Shown here: positions 20,750 through 30,380 of the stretch, piece by piece | Layout: every line of letters starts with the position of its first letter | Numbering within the stretch: the stretch's first letter is position 1 | Assembly: GCA_020849475.1 (NCBI GenBank) | Contig: JADLGE010000048.1 | Span: forward strand, 1 to 64,000 | Length of the DNA stretch: 64,000 bases | DNA from: Gammaproteobacteria bacterium | GTDB lineage: Bacteria; Pseudomonadota; Gammaproteobacteria; Ga0077536 | Reading direction: 5' to 3' | Position numbers and translations under genes: made by a program | Notes under the pieces: generated by a model | The model's input: only the letters and a program-made list of their open reading frames with translations | What the model was told of the DNA's origin: nothing | Database searches by the model: none

Positions 20750-20777
20750 TGTCAATGTGCCTCGATCAAAATTGACA
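20750..20777. promoter_or_regulatory. Dyad TGTCAAT-N14-ATTGACA
   Basis: Seven-base inverted repeats are separated by 14 bases, with half-sites about two helical turns apart. This is the spacing of a dimeric regulator site. The regulated gene could be aceA or clpS. The regulator is unknown. Confidence 0.3.
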
Positions 20778-20909
20778 ATCGAAGGCGCCCTCGGCGATGG
20801 TGGCGCCGCGCGCGCCGCGCTCATGGCAGCCGGTGCGCAGGCCGCGCCCCGCGTCCGCATAACCGCACGAAATTGCGGCCTTTCACCGCAGCTTTGCGCC
20901 CCGTGGCCA

Positions 20910-20937
20910 TTTACGCGGGCGACCCGGAACGTATAAA
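20910..20937 (+). promoter_or_regulatory. Candidate sigma70-type promoter for clpS-clpA
   Basis: TTTACG (20910-20915) and TATAAA (20932-20937) are separated by 16 bases. A start point near 20944 would lie just before the palindrome at 20948. The -10 box is good and the -35 box is weak. Confidence 0.4.
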
Positions 20938-20947
20938 TTCAAACGCA

Positions 20948-20970
20948 GCGCGACACTTGAAGTGTCGCGC
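20948..20970. promoter_or_regulatory. Perfect 23-bp palindrome just upstream of clpS
   Basis: GCGCGACACTT, one G, then AAGTGTCGCGC form a perfect inverted repeat ending 23 nt before the clpS ATG and just after the predicted transcription start. It could be an operator or a leader-RNA hairpin. No T-run follows, so it is not a typical terminator. Confidence 0.5.
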
Positions 20971-20993
20971 CTGAACGTGTTCGACGATGAGCC

Positions 20994-21317
20994 ATGTCCA
21001 ATCAACCTGCACACCACCGCGAATCCGGCATCGCGCTCCAGGAAGCGCAGCCCAAACTCAAGAAGCCGCCGCTGTACCGGGTGGTGATGTTGAACGACGA
21101 CTACACGCCCATGGAATTCGTGGTGCATGTGCTGGAAAAGTTCTTCCAACTGAACCGACCGACCGCAACGAGGGTCATGTTGGAAGTGCATACACAAGGG
21201 AAAGGTGTGTGCGGTATATTCACCCACGAGATAGCCGAAACCAAGGTGGCACAAGTCAACACTTACGCGCGCGACAACGAGCATCCGTTGCTGTGCACTC
21301 TCGAACTCGACTCGTGA
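20994..21317 (+). CDS. clpS: ATP-dependent Clp protease adaptor ClpS
   Basis: ClpS delivers N-end-rule substrates to ClpAP and blocks other substrates. The 107-residue protein has the family core [18 protein letters not shown], which forms the N-degron pocket, and [18 protein letters not shown]. The N-terminal 25 residues form the flexible tail needed for ClpA control. It lies 22 nt before clpA on the same strand, the standard pair. Confidence 0.97.
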   Translation: MSNQPAHHRESGIALQEAQPKLKKPPLYRVVMLNDDYTPMEFVVHVLEKFFQLNRPTATRVMLEVHTQGKGVCGIFTHEIAETKVAQVNTYARDNEHPLLCTLELDS

Positions 21318-21339
21318 CCTGCCATTAGAGGACGCCGCT

Positions 21340-23604
21340 GTGCTAAGCAAAGAACTCGAAGTCACGCTCAACATGGCCTTCAAGGAGGCTCGCGAGCAGC
21401 GCCATGAATTCATGACCGTCGAGCATCTGCTGCTGGCATTGCTGGACAATCCGACCGCCGCCAAGGTGCTGCGCGCCTGCGGCGCCGATCTCAACGCCCT
21501 GCGCCGACAACTGGTCGAGTTCATTCGTGAGTCCTCGCCACTCCTGCCCGAGGACGAAGACCGCGACACCCAGCCGACCCTGGGCTTTCAGCGCGTCCTG
21601 CAGCGCGCGGTGTTCCACGTGCAGTCCTCCGGCAAGAAAGAGGTGAACGGCGCCAACGTGCTGGTCGCCATCTTCGGCGAACGCGAATCCCATGCGGTCT
21701 ACCTTCTGAACCAGCAGAACATCGCGCGCCTGGATGTCGTCAACTGCATCTCCCACGGCATTTCCAAGGTCAACGAAGAAGAGAACAACGAAGAGGTCAA
21801 CCAGCAGCCGGAAGAAGAAGCCGAACAGGGCGAGACCACCAACAACGCGCTGACCGCCTACTGCACCAACCTCAACGAGCAGGCGGTTGCGGGCAAAATT
21901 GACCCCTTGATTGGCCGCCAGGAAGAGGTCGAACGCACCATCCAGATCCTGTGCCGTCGCCGCAAGAACAACCCCTTGTTCGTAGGCGAGGCTGGCGTCG
22001 GCAAGACCGCGATTGCAGAAGGTCTCGCCAAGATGATCGTCGACGGCGAAGTGCCGGAAGTGATCGCCAATTCGACCATCTACTCCCTCGACCTTGGCGC
22101 CCTGCTCGCCGGCACCAAGTATCGCGGTGATTTCGAGAAGCGCCTGAAGAACGTGCTCGCACAGTTGAAGCGTGAAGAAGGCGCGGTGCTGTTCATCGAC
22201 GAAATCCACACCATCATCGGCGCCGGCGCGGCCTCCGGTGGCGTGATGGATGCCTCCAATCTCATCAAACCCATGCTCGCCTCGGGCGATCTGAAATGCA
22301 TAGGCTCGACCACCTACCAGGAATACCGCGGCATCTTCGAAAAGGATCGCGCGCTGGCGCGCCGCTTCCAGAAGATAGACGTCGGCGAGCCGAGTGAAGA
22401 CGAGGCGGTCAAGATTCTGCAGGGCTTGAAGTCGCGCTTCGAAGATCATCACGACGTGCGCTACACCAACCAGGCGCTGCGCTCGGCGGTGGAACTCACG
22501 CACCGCTACATCAATGACCGCCACTTGCCAGACAAGGCCATCGACATCATCGACGAAGCCGGCGCACGCCAGCGCCTGTTGCCGGCCTCCAAGCGGCGCA
22601 AGACCATCGGTGTCAGCGACATCGAGGAAATCGTCGCCAAGATTGCGCGCATTCCGCCCAAAGCGGTGTCCACCTCTGATCGCGACGTGCTGAAGAATCT
22701 CGAGCGCGATCTGAAGATGGTGGTGTTCGGCCAGAACGCCGCCATCGAAAGCCTCGCGGCGGCCATCAAGATGTCGCGCTCGGGCCTCGGTCATACCGAG
22801 AAGCCCATCGGCTCCTTCCTGTTCGCCGGTCCTACCGGCGTGGGCAAGACCGAAGTGACGCGCCAGCTCGCGCGCATCATGGGCATCGAGCTCATTCGCT
22901 TCGACATGTCCGAATACATGGAGCGGCACACGGTGTCGCGTCTCATTGGCGCACCGCCCGGCTACATCGGTTTCGATACCGGCGGCCTCCTGACCGAGGC
23001 GGTCAACAAGCAACCCCACGCGGTGCTGCTGCTGGACGAAATGGAGAAGGCTCATCCGGATGTGTTCAACATCATGCTGCAGGTCATGGACCACGGCACC
23101 CTGACCGACACCAACGGACGCAAGGCGGATTTCCGCAATGTCATCATCGTCATGACCACCAACGCCGGTGCTGAACGCATGAGCCGCGCGTCGGTCGGCT
23201 TCACGCGCCAGGATCACAGCGCCGATGCGATGAGCGAAATCAAGCGCATGTTCAGCCCGGAATTCCGCAATCGCCTCGATGCGATCATCGAGTTCAACGC
23301 GCTGGCAGCGGACACCGTCGGTCACGTGGTCGACAAGTTTCTGGTCGAACTGGAAAGCCAGCTCGATGCCAAGAAGGTCACCATGGAAGTCGACAGTGCG
23401 GCGCGCCTGTGGCTCGCCGAGCATGGCTACGACCCCATCATGGGTGCGCGGCCGATGGCGCGGCTCATCCAGGACAAGATCAAGAAGTCGCTGGCCGAGG
23501 ACATTCTGTTCGGACGCCTTGCCAATGGCGGTCATGTGGTCATCACCACCAAGGATGACGACATCGCGGTCGAGTTCGAAGAGGAAACCGAACAGGCGAC
23601 CTGA
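21340..23604 (+). CDS. clpA: ATP-dependent Clp protease ATP-binding subunit ClpA
   Basis: ClpA is the AAA+ unfoldase that feeds ClpP. The 754-residue protein has a Clp-N double repeat, an acidic linker near residues 145-165, and two AAA+ modules with Walker A sites [13 protein letters not shown] and [13 protein letters not shown]. The D2 Walker B is [12 protein letters not shown]. The start is GTG, preceded by AGAGGA at good spacing. ClpP lies elsewhere in this window (48.5 kb). A strong terminator follows. Confidence 0.97.
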   Translation: MLSKELEVTLNMAFKEAREQRHEFMTVEHLLLALLDNPTAAKVLRACGADLNALRRQLVEFIRESSPLLPEDEDRDTQPTLGFQRVLQRAVFHVQSSGKKEVNGANVLVAIFGERESHAVYLLNQQNIARLDVVNCISHGISKVNEEENNEEVNQQPEEEAEQGETTNNALTAYCTNLNEQAVAGKIDPLIGRQEEVERTIQILCRRRKNNPLFVGEAGVGKTAIAEGLAKMIVDGEVPEVIANSTIYSLDLGALLAGTKYRGDFEKRLKNVLAQLKREEGAVLFIDEIHTIIGAGAASGGVMDASNLIKPMLASGDLKCIGSTTYQEYRGIFEKDRALARRFQKIDVGEPSEDEAVKILQGLKSRFEDHHDVRYTNQALRSAVELTHRYINDRHLPDKAIDIIDEAGARQRLLPASKRRKTIGVSDIEEIVAKIARIPPKAVSTSDRDVLKNLERDLKMVVFGQNAAIESLAAAIKMSRSGLGHTEKPIGSFLFAGPTGVGKTEVTRQLARIMGIELIRFDMSEYMERHTVSRLIGAPPGYIGFDTGGLLTEAVNKQPHAVLLLDEMEKAHPDVFNIMLQVMDHGTLTDTNGRKADFRNVIIVMTTNAGAERMSRASVGFTRQDHSADAMSEIKRMFSPEFRNRLDAIIEFNALAADTVGHVVDKFLVELESQLDAKKVTMEVDSAARLWLAEHGYDPIMGARPMARLIQDKIKKSLAEDILFGRLANGGHVVITTKDDDIAVEFEEETEQAT

Positions 23605-23627
23605 GCCGGCACAGCGCAAGCTCCACG

Positions 23628-23656
23628 ACGGCGGCCCAGGGCCGCCGTTCTTTTTT
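23628..23656 (+). terminator. Rho-independent terminator of clpS-clpA
   Basis: Nine-base arms ACGGCGGCC and GGCCGCCGT with a 3-base loop are followed by TTC and six Ts. This is a textbook intrinsic terminator 24 nt after the clpA stop. Confidence 0.9.
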
Positions 23657-23694
23657 CATCCGCTCGCAATCACGCGTGATACACGGAGACAACC

Positions 23695-24213
23695 ATGGTG
23701 CAGAACGTCAAGCAGGTCGGCCCGCATACTTTTCGCGAAACCTTCGGCCGCTATTTCGAGGACTTCGAAGTCGGGCACATCTACCAGCACCGCCCCGGCC
23801 GCACGATCAGCGAAGTGGACAACACCTGGTTCACCTTGCTGACCATGAACACCCATCCCCTGCATTTCGATGCTGAATACGCCAAGGCCTCGGAATTCGG
23901 CAAGGTGCTGGTCAACAGCGCCTTTACGGTGTCGCTGGTGGTCGGCATGAGCGTCAGCGATGTCAGCCAGAAAGCCATCGCCAATCTCGGCTGGAAGGAG
24001 ATCAAGCTGCCGGCGCCGGTGTTCGTCGGCGATACGCTCTACGCCGAATCGGAAGTACTGGGCAAACGGGAATCAGCGTCTCGCCCGACCGCCGGCATCG
24101 TCACGGTGCGCACCTGGGGCAAAAAGAGCGACGGCACGGTGGTGTGCGAGTTCGATCGCAACATGCTCATCCCCAAGCGCGGCCATGGGGTGGAGGACAA
24201 GGTGGCGTATTGA
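23695..24213 (+). CDS. MaoC family dehydratase
   Basis: MaoC-type proteins have a hotdog fold and hydrate enoyl-CoA-type substrates. The 172-residue protein contains the hydratase region FTLLTMNTHPLHFDAEYAK (Asp/His pair expected) and LPAPVFVGDTLYAESEV. It resembles the MaoC/mesaconyl-CoA hydratase-like group; the precise substrate is not readable. The ribosome site GGAGA precedes the ATG. It stands alone, with a terminator before and a repeat hairpin after. Confidence 0.85.
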   Translation: MVQNVKQVGPHTFRETFGRYFEDFEVGHIYQHRPGRTISEVDNTWFTLLTMNTHPLHFDAEYAKASEFGKVLVNSAFTVSLVVGMSVSDVSQKAIANLGWKEIKLPAPVFVGDTLYAESEVLGKRESASRPTAGIVTVRTWGKKSDGTVVCEFDRNMLIPKRGHGVEDKVAY

Positions 24214-24229
24214 GCGACGCCGCTTTCCC

Positions 24230-24255
24230 GTAGGTGCGAATTCGTTCGCACCTAC
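24230..24255. repeat. REP-like palindrome, copy 1
   Basis: GTAGGTGCGAA, TTCG, TTCGCACCTAC: 11-base perfect arms around a 4-base loop, between the convergent maoC-like and argA genes. A second copy, differing only in one loop base, occurs at 33419-33446 in another convergent gap. Confidence 0.85.
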
Positions 24256-24271
24256 AAGGGCGTTTTCGCAA

Positions 24272-25603
24272 TCAGCTGAGCGCTTTGACCAACACCGCCG
24301 AATTGCGCTGGTAATTGTACAGCTCGCGCTTCGCCATCGGCAGGGAGTCGATGGCAGCGGCGCGGAAGCCGCGTTCGTTGAACCATTGGGTGGCCTGGGT
24401 GGTGAGCACGAACACGGATTTCAGACCGGCATTGCGCGCGCGCCGCTCCAGGGCGTCCAACAGCACATCACCAAACTGCCCGCCGCGATAATCGGGGTGC
24501 ACGGCAATACAGGCGATCTCCGCCATGGCCTGCTCGTCATAGGGATATAGCGCACCGCAGGCGACGACGGTGTTCTCGCGCACCATCACCACGAAGTGAT
24601 CGATTTCGTTCTCGAGCTTTTCGCGGGAGCGCTTGACCAGAAGCCCTTGCGCCTCCAGCGGCTGCACCAGTTCGAGAATCCCGCCGACGTCCTCCACCCT
24701 GCCTTCGCGCAGTTGGTCGAAGGGCGCACTGCTCAACATCGTGCCGATACCGTCGCGCGTAAACAGTTCGCGCAGCACCGCGCCGTCCACCAGGCGCGTG
24801 ACGATGTGCACACGCTCGACACCCTGCTCGCAGGCGGCGATGCCGGTCTCCAGCGGCTCGAAGTCGACGAGGTCGGCGCGCTTGGTTTCGCGCAACTGCT
24901 GCGCCTCGCGCACCGTCAGCTGCCGTATCAGTTCGCCCCGGGCGTCGGTAATGCCATCGCGATCGGTCAATAAAATGAGCTTGGCCGCGCCGATTTCGGC
25001 GGCGACGGTGGCGGCCAGATCCTTGGCCTTGAGATTGAACAACTCGCCGGTCGGTGAATAGCCGAGCGGCGCGAGCAGCACGATTTCACCTTCGTCGAGC
25101 CGCGCGGCGATGGCCTTGCGGTCGACGTTGCGCACCAGGCCAGTGAAGAGCAAGTCGATACCGTCGATGATGCCGGCGGGTCGGGCCAGCACGAAATTGC
25201 CGCTCGCAATGCGGCAGCCCGCCGCCGACAAGGGCCCGCCGCGGCTGCCGAAGGAAAACGCCGCTTCGATATCGAGACGCATGGCGCCCACCACTTCACG
25301 CACCTCGTGCATGGTCGGCGCATCGCTCACCCGCAGGGCGCCGACCACGCGCGGCGTGATGCCGCGTGCCGCGAGGCGCTGTTCGATTTGCGGACGCGCA
25401 CCAAATACCACTACCAGACGGATGCCGACCGCGGCCAGCATCAGCAGATCGCGGATGAGGTTGGTGAAACCGGCGTCCGCCACCGCCTCGCCGCCAAAAT
25501 AGACCACGAAGGTCTGGGCGCGATGCTTGTGAAAATACGGTGACACCTGGCGCAGCCAGGCAACTACCGCGTCCCCTTCCAGCGGCGAACTCGATTCGGT
25601 CAT
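24272..25603 (-). CDS. argA: Amino-acid N-acetyltransferase (N-acetylglutamate synthase)
   Basis: ArgA acetylates glutamate with acetyl-CoA, the first step of arginine biosynthesis. The 443-residue protein has the classic two-domain layout: an N-terminal amino-acid-kinase-like regulatory domain (FVVYFGGEAV, VVFGARPQIEQRL, ILLTDRDGI) and a C-terminal GNAT domain (IACIAVHPDYRGGQFGDVLL). This form is expected to be inhibited by arginine. I chose ATG 25603, with GAGGA upstream; an in-frame start at 25633 is possible. Confidence 0.95.
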   Translation of the reverse strand: MTESSSPLEGDAVVAWLRQVSPYFHKHRAQTFVVYFGGEAVADAGFTNLIRDLLMLAAVGIRLVVVFGARPQIEQRLAARGITPRVVGALRVSDAPTMHEVREVVGAMRLDIEAAFSFGSRGGPLSAAGCRIASGNFVLARPAGIIDGIDLLFTGLVRNVDRKAIAARLDEGEIVLLAPLGYSPTGELFNLKAKDLAATVAAEIGAAKLILLTDRDGITDARGELIRQLTVREAQQLRETKRADLVDFEPLETGIAACEQGVERVHIVTRLVDGAVLRELFTRDGIGTMLSSAPFDQLREGRVEDVGGILELVQPLEAQGLLVKRSREKLENEIDHFVVMVRENTVVACGALYPYDEQAMAEIACIAVHPDYRGGQFGDVLLDALERRARNAGLKSVFVLTTQATQWFNERGFRAAAIDSLPMAKRELYNYQRNSAVLVKALS

Positions 25604-25778
25604 CGCAGTGTGGTCCTCGCGCGGCGCGCGCATCGTGATGGCGGCATTCTAGCGGCTTTGTCCTTGCGCGCTTCACGCCTCGTGCCGCGCGCCTTGGGAG
25701 AGCGTGGCCGGGGCGCTATCATGCGCGCTGGCCACTGGCCAGCCACCCCTATCAGCCGACAGCACGCCGGAGAACACC

Positions 25779-27458
25779 ATGGCGACCAAGATCAACAAGA
25801 TCAGTGAACGTATCACCCAACCGCGCTCGCAGGGCGCCTCGCAAGCCATGCTGCTCGGCACCGGCTTGACCGAAGAGGATTTGAGCAAGGCCCAGGTCGG
25901 CATCGCGAGCGTGTGGTTCGAAGGCAACCCCTGCAACATGCATCTGTTGTCACTGGCCGAGGAAGTGAAAAAAGGCGTGCAACAGGCCGGCATGGTCGGC
26001 ATGCGTTTCAACACCGTCGGCGTCAGCGACGGCATTTCCATGGGCACGCGCGGCATGAGCTATTCGCTGCAGTCGCGCGACCTCATCGCCGACTCCATCG
26101 AAACCATCATGGGCGGCCAGTGGTATGACGCCAATATCTCGATTCCGGGCTGCGACAAGAACATGCCCGGCTGCCTCATCGCCATGGGCCGCTTGAACCG
26201 CCCGGCGCTGATGGTCTATGGCGGCACCATCAAGCCCGGCCATTCCCATGGCAAGGTGCTCGACATCGTGTCGGCCTTCCAGAGCTATGGCTCCTACATC
26301 GCCGGCACGATTAGCGAAGAAGAGCGCCAGGACGTGGTGCGCCATGCCTGCCCGGGCGCCGGCGCCTGCGGCGGCATGTACACCGCCAACACCATGGCCT
26401 CGGCCATCGAGGCCATGGGCATGACCCTGCCCTACTCGTCTTCGGTGCCGGCGGTCGATCCGCTGAAACTGGAGGAATGCCGTCGCGCCGGCGCCGCCAT
26501 CCGCGTGCTCATGGAGCGCGACATCAAGCCCAGCGACATCATGACCCGCGCCGCCTTCGAGAACGCGATGGTGGTCATCACCGTGCTCGGCGGTTCGACC
26601 AACGCGGTGCTGCATCTCATCGCCATGGCCAAGGCGGTCGGCGTCAAGCTCACCATCGACGACTTCCAGTCAGTCAGCGATCGCGTGCCTTTCCTCGCCG
26701 ATCTCAAGCCCAGCGGCCAGTACGTGATGGAAGACCTGCACAAGGTCGGTGGCATCCCGGCGGTGCTGAAATTCCTGCTCGAGGCCGGCCTCATTGACGG
26801 CAGCTGCCTGACCGTCACCGGCAAGACCTTGGCCGAGAATCTCGCCGACCTGCCCGGTCTGACCGCCGGCCAGCAGGTGCTGCGACCGCTGTCCAATCCC
26901 ATCAAGCCCAGCGGCCACATCCAGATCCTGAAAGGCAACCTCGCGCCCGGCGGCTCGGTGGCCAAGATCACGGGCAAGGAAGGCCTGCGCTTCGAGGGCC
27001 CGGCCAAGGTCTATGACTCGGAAGAGGACATGCTGGCGGGTCTCGAACAGAAGAAGATCGCAAAGGGCGACGTCATCATCATCCGCTACGAAGGCCCCAA
27101 GGGTGGGCCGGGCATGCCCGAGATGCTGACCCCGACCTCGGCGCTCATGGGCGCGGGACTCGGTGACTCGGTGGCGCTCATCACCGATGGCCGCTTCTCC
27201 GGCGGCTCCCATGGCTTTATCGTCGGCCACGTGGTGCCGGAAGCGCAGGAAGGCGGCCCTATCGCGTTTGTGAAGACCGGTGATCGGGTGACGCTGGATG
27301 CTGAAAACAAGAGCATCAGCATGGCGGTGGACGAGGCCGAGCTTGCGCGTCGCCGTGCAGGCTGGACGGCGCCCCCCTACAAGGCCGAGCGTGGCACGCT
27401 GTTCAAGTACATCCAGCGCGTGACCAATGCCTCGGAAGGCTGCGTGACGGACGAATAA
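25779..27458 (+). CDS. ilvD: Dihydroxy-acid dehydratase
   Basis: IlvD removes water from dihydroxy acids in valine, leucine and isoleucine synthesis. Cluster and active-site motifs are present: [21 protein letters not shown] and [17 protein letters not shown]. The 559-residue length is that of the shorter IlvD form, compared with 616 in E. coli. ATG 25779 has GGAG eight bases upstream; the extra in-frame codons from 25704 are not credible. It diverges from argA. Confidence 0.96.
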   Translation: MATKINKISERITQPRSQGASQAMLLGTGLTEEDLSKAQVGIASVWFEGNPCNMHLLSLAEEVKKGVQQAGMVGMRFNTVGVSDGISMGTRGMSYSLQSRDLIADSIETIMGGQWYDANISIPGCDKNMPGCLIAMGRLNRPALMVYGGTIKPGHSHGKVLDIVSAFQSYGSYIAGTISEEERQDVVRHACPGAGACGGMYTANTMASAIEAMGMTLPYSSSVPAVDPLKLEECRRAGAAIRVLMERDIKPSDIMTRAAFENAMVVITVLGGSTNAVLHLIAMAKAVGVKLTIDDFQSVSDRVPFLADLKPSGQYVMEDLHKVGGIPAVLKFLLEAGLIDGSCLTVTGKTLAENLADLPGLTAGQQVLRPLSNPIKPSGHIQILKGNLAPGGSVAKITGKEGLRFEGPAKVYDSEEDMLAGLEQKKIAKGDVIIIRYEGPKGGPGMPEMLTPTSALMGAGLGDSVALITDGRFSGGSHGFIVGHVVPEAQEGGPIAFVKTGDRVTLDAENKSISMAVDEAELARRRAGWTAPPYKAERGTLFKYIQRVTNASEGCVTDE

Positions 27459-27471
27459 GGACTGGCGAGAG

Positions 27472-27496
27472 GTCGGCGGCCGCAATGGCCGCCGAC
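27472..27496. terminator. Hairpin between convergent ilvD and transglycosylase gene
   Basis: Ten-base perfect arms GTCGGCGGCC and GGCCGCCGAC flank loop GCAAT in a 45-bp convergent gap. No T-run is present; position suggests bidirectional termination. Confidence 0.6.
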
Positions 27497-27503
27497 GGCG
27501 CGG

Positions 27504-28106
27504 CTACATATCCCGCTTGTAGTCGTTGTAGTACTTCAGCACCCGCTGCACGTAGACCTCGGTTTCCTTGTACGGTGGAATGCGACGGCCGTTGTTGATG
27601 ACGGCGTTCTCGCCGGCGTTGTAGGCCGCCAGCGCCAGCACCAGGTTGTCATCGAACATGTTGAGCAAATCACGCAGGTATTGGGTGCCACCCGAGACGT
27701 TGGCGGTCGGATCGCGACGGTTGCGCACACCGTAACGTTCAGCGGTGCCCGGCATGAGCTGCATAAGGCCGACAGCGCCGGCAGTCGACACCGCTTCCGG
27801 GTTATAGCCGGACTCGGCGGTGATGACGGCGTGCAGCAAGGCGGGCGGCAGGCGGTGGACCTTGGCGGCTTGCGCGATGGTCGGGCTGTACTTCTGCCGG
27901 TTCTTGAACAGGCTCTTGAAATCGACGCGCGCTTCGGACCAGCCCTTCCAGGTTTTCACCAGCCGCCGGTAACCGCCGTGATCGGGTCTGTCGGTCAGAT
28001 GCACGTGGCCGTGGCCATCGACGTACTTGTAGATATCGGCGCCGGCCAGGAACGGCACCAGGACCAATAACGCACCGAGTACGAAGAAGAAGATCCGCTT
28101 CTGCAT
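27504..28106 (-). CDS. Exported lytic transglycosylase with N-terminal DUF4124 domain
   Basis: This enzyme is expected to cleave peptidoglycan glycan strands with formation of anhydromuropeptides. A signal-type helix (FFFVLGALLVLVPFLAGA) is followed by a DUF4124 segment (IYKYVDGHGHVHLTDRP). The SLT domain follows, with the catalytic glutamate in ITAESGYNPEAVS, then GLMQLMPGTAERYGV and LALAAYNAGENAV. It has 200 residues from ATG 28106; an in-frame GTG at 28124 would add six. It belongs to the small Slt family 1 proteins; no gene symbol is assigned. Confidence 0.88.
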   Translation of the reverse strand: MQKRIFFFVLGALLVLVPFLAGADIYKYVDGHGHVHLTDRPDHGGYRRLVKTWKGWSEARVDFKSLFKNRQKYSPTIAQAAKVHRLPPALLHAVITAESGYNPEAVSTAGAVGLMQLMPGTAERYGVRNRRDPTANVSGGTQYLRDLLNMFDDNLVLALAAYNAGENAVINNGRRIPPYKETEVYVQRVLKYYNDYKRDM

Positions 28107-28124
28107 GAGTTGGCGAATGGGCAC

Positions 28125-28424
28125 TTGAGTTATTATCTAAAGTGATTTATTGGATTATTCTATAACTCAATGATAGTTATTGGAATAGACACTTCAAGAT
28201 ATAAATTACATTAGGTCTGGGTCAGCCCCCGATTGGGCGCCCCTCCAGGCAGCATAGTCGACACAGGCGAATTTCCGCACCCGCAGCGGGCGTCGTGGTC
28301 GCGCATTTAACACAAGTTTTGCGCGCCATGCCCGGCGTCCCGAACGCTGGCAGGCCGTCCCCGACCTTGTAGACTTGCCGGCCAGTCGGCGCCGTGATGC
28401 CGCAAGACCACTCGAGGATTGAAC
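28125..28424. other. Divergent intergenic region with an AT-rich block
   Basis: Bases 28125-28215 are strongly AT-rich in contrast to the GC-rich surroundings; the remainder up to lpxD is of ordinary composition. The region holds promoters for the transglycosylase (minus) and the lpxD-like gene (plus). No gene is visible in it. Confidence 0.5.
28170..28197 (-). promoter_or_regulatory. Candidate promoter of the transglycosylase gene
   Basis: On the minus strand TTGAAG (28197-28192) and TATCAT (28175-28170) are spaced by 16 bases inside the AT-rich block, about 65 bp upstream of the start codon. Confidence 0.35.
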
Positions 28425-29396
28425 ATGGCTTATTCCCTGGCCGAGATCGCGCGGCGCTTTGAGCTTCCGATGAGCGGCGACGGCACGCTCGAAATCGAGG
28501 GCGTCTGCGGCCTGTCCGACAACCTGCCGCGCTGCCTGTCCTTTGCCAGCGGCGCCAGGCATGTTCAAGAAGCAGCCTCGGCACGCATCTCGGCCTTCAT
28601 CTCCCATCCCGACCATCCGGTCGCCGGCAAAGCCAATCTGTTCCATGCCGAACCCGAGTACATGATGGCGCGCATCGCCAGCCTGTTCGCGCGCAGCCAG
28701 TTAGGCGACGCGCGCGGCGTGCATCCCAGCGCCATCGTCTCGATCAGCGCGGCGCTGGGCGATGATTCCTATATCGGCCCGAACGTCGTAATCGGTAACC
28801 AGGTCAAGATCGGGCCGCGCTGCAAGATTTTCCCCAACGTCGTGATCATGGACCGCGTCGAGCTCGGCGCCGACTGCGTCATCTACCCCAATTGCACCCT
28901 GCGCGAGGACACCCTGCTCGGCAACCGCGTCATCCTGCAGCCGGGCGTGTCCATCGGCGGTGACGGGTTCGGTTTTGTCAGCCACGACGGCCAGCATTTC
29001 AAAATTCCCCAGCTCGGGCGCGTGGTGCTGGAGGACGATGTCGAAATCGGCGCCAATTCGACGGTCGACCGCGCGCGCTTCAGCGAAACGCGCATCGGGC
29101 GCGGCACCAAGGTCGACAACCTGGTGATGCTGGCGCACAACGTCGTGACCGGCGAGAACTGCGTGATCGTGTCGCAGGTCGGGGTGTCAGGTAGCACCCG
29201 TCTCGGCAACCGCGTGACCCTCGCCGGCCAGGTCGGCACGGTCGGGCATGTGACGGTCGCCGATGACGTCACCGTGCTCGGCAAAGGCGGCATCACCAAG
29301 GACATCCGCGAAGCGGGCGTGTATGCCGGCATGCCCCTGAAGCCTGCGCGCCTGTGGCGCAAGGCCATGGCCAAACTCTACGCCGGGCTTTCCTGA
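28425..29396 (+). CDS. lpxD: UDP-3-O-acylglucosamine N-acyltransferase, LpxD type, outside the lipid A cluster
   Basis: LpxD adds the second hydroxyacyl chain from acyl-ACP to UDP-3-O-acylglucosamine in lipid A synthesis. The 323-residue protein has the LpxD N-terminal domain (about residues 1-100), a left-handed beta-helix of hexapeptide repeats, the conserved GGDGFGF segment and the catalytic histidine in [17 protein letters not shown] precedes the ATG. It is a single gene here, not beside skp, fabZ, lpxA or lpxB, so it may be a second LpxD. Its end overlaps the convergent transporter gene by 19 nt. Confidence 0.87.
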   Translation: MAYSLAEIARRFELPMSGDGTLEIEGVCGLSDNLPRCLSFASGARHVQEAASARISAFISHPDHPVAGKANLFHAEPEYMMARIASLFARSQLGDARGVHPSAIVSISAALGDDSYIGPNVVIGNQVKIGPRCKIFPNVVIMDRVELGADCVIYPNCTLREDTLLGNRVILQPGVSIGGDGFGFVSHDGQHFKIPQLGRVVLEDDVEIGANSTVDRARFSETRIGRGTKVDNLVMLAHNVVTGENCVIVSQVGVSGSTRLGNRVTLAGQVGTVGHVTVADDVTVLGKGGITKDIREAGVYAGMPLKPARLWRKAMAKLYAGLS

Positions 29397-30322
29397 GCGC
29401 GCGCCGCGGTCGCGCGGGTCTCCAATACCACGATGCCGGCGATGATCAGCGCCGTGCCCAGCATCTGGATCGGATGCATGGCCTCGCCGAGGATGAAGGC
29501 CGCCAGCACGAAGGTCGCCGGCGGGCCGATGGTGCTGACGATGGACGCGCGCTGCGCGCCGATGCGGCGAATGCTGGCAGAGAACAGGAACAGTGGCAGC
29601 ACGCTGGTGGTGAGCGTCATGCCGATGATGAGCGACCAGTCGCGCGGCGCCAGGGCCACGAAGCTGGCGAGATTCGTGCCGCCCATGAGCGCCGCATGTA
29701 CAGTCAGCGCTATCGCGCCGGCGGTGCTGGCATAGACCAGGAACGGCGCGCTGCCGAGCACCGTCGCCACCCTTTCATTGGCAATGAGGTAGTAGGCGAA
29801 GCCCGCCGCCGAGGCCAGCACCAGCGACGCGCCGAGCCTGTTGGCTTGCCATAGCGCCGCGTCGAAGCCACCCACCGCGCAAGCCACGCCGAGATAGGTC
29901 AACACCACCGCCGTTACCAGCCGCAGCGATGGCCAGCGTCGCGCGACCAGCGCGCGCGCCAGCACCACCATCGCCGGGTAGCTGAACAGCAGCACCCGTT
30001 CGAGACTGGCGTTGATCATGGTGAGGGCGACGAAGTTGAGCCACGCGGCGGCGTAGTGGCTGGCGAGGCCCGCCAGCATGGCGCCGGCAATCAAGCGAGG
30101 TTCCGCCCGCCAGAGCTGGCGCAGCGAGGTGCGATACAAGGCCCAGCCCCACACCAGCGGCAGCGTGAACCATGAGCGCAGCAGCAGAATCGACTCCACC
30201 CCCACGCCGTCGCGAAACAGGAGCTTGGCGAAAATGCCCTTGCCCGATACGAGCAAGGCGCCCAGCACCACCAGCGCGACGTCGCCGTGGCGCTGCCACC
30301 AGCGCGCGCAGACGGGCCGCAC
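29378..30322 (-). CDS. EamA/DMT family transporter
   Basis: This is a 10-helix inner-membrane protein of the drug/metabolite transporter superfamily. The 314 residues form two EamA repeats of about five helices each; the second contains [19 protein letters not shown] and [19 protein letters not shown], typical of the family. The substrate is unknown. The 3' end overlaps lpxD tail to tail. It follows the HMG-CoA lyase gene on the same strand by 58 nt and could share its transcript. Confidence 0.85.
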   Translation of the reverse strand: MRPVCARWWQRHGDVALVVLGALLVSGKGIFAKLLFRDGVGVESILLLRSWFTLPLVWGWALYRTSLRQLWRAEPRLIAGAMLAGLASHYAAAWLNFVALTMINASLERVLLFSYPAMVVLARALVARRWPSLRLVTAVVLTYLGVACAVGGFDAALWQANRLGASLVLASAAGFAYYLIANERVATVLGSAPFLVYASTAGAIALTVHAALMGGTNLASFVALAPRDWSLIIGMTLTTSVLPLFLFSASIRRIGAQRASIVSTIGPPATFVLAAFILGEAMHPIQMLGTALIIAGIVVLETRATAARAQESPA

Positions 30323-30380
30323 GGCTTACAGCCGGCCCGGCGTCGCGGACGATGTCACTTGCCGCCCCGGCGCGCGAGCC

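Larger units (their letters stand above)
20439..20993. other. Long divergent intergenic region between aceA and clpS
   Basis: This 555-bp stretch has no credible gene; open frames on either strand lack family resemblance and ribosome sites. It holds a 7-base dyad at 20750-20777, a promoter-like pair at 20910-20937 facing clpS, and a perfect palindrome at 20948-20970. It must contain the promoters for both aceA and clpS-clpA. Confidence 0.6.

Noticed and set aside
20365-20775. Plus-strand open frame of 136 codons across the aceA 5' end
   Set aside because: It overlaps the start of aceA in antisense, has no ribosome site, and the product is low-complexity and basic.
21343-23619. Minus-strand open frame of 758 codons opposite clpA
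   Set aside because: Antisense shadow of clpA, caused by third-position GC bias; no recognisable protein features.
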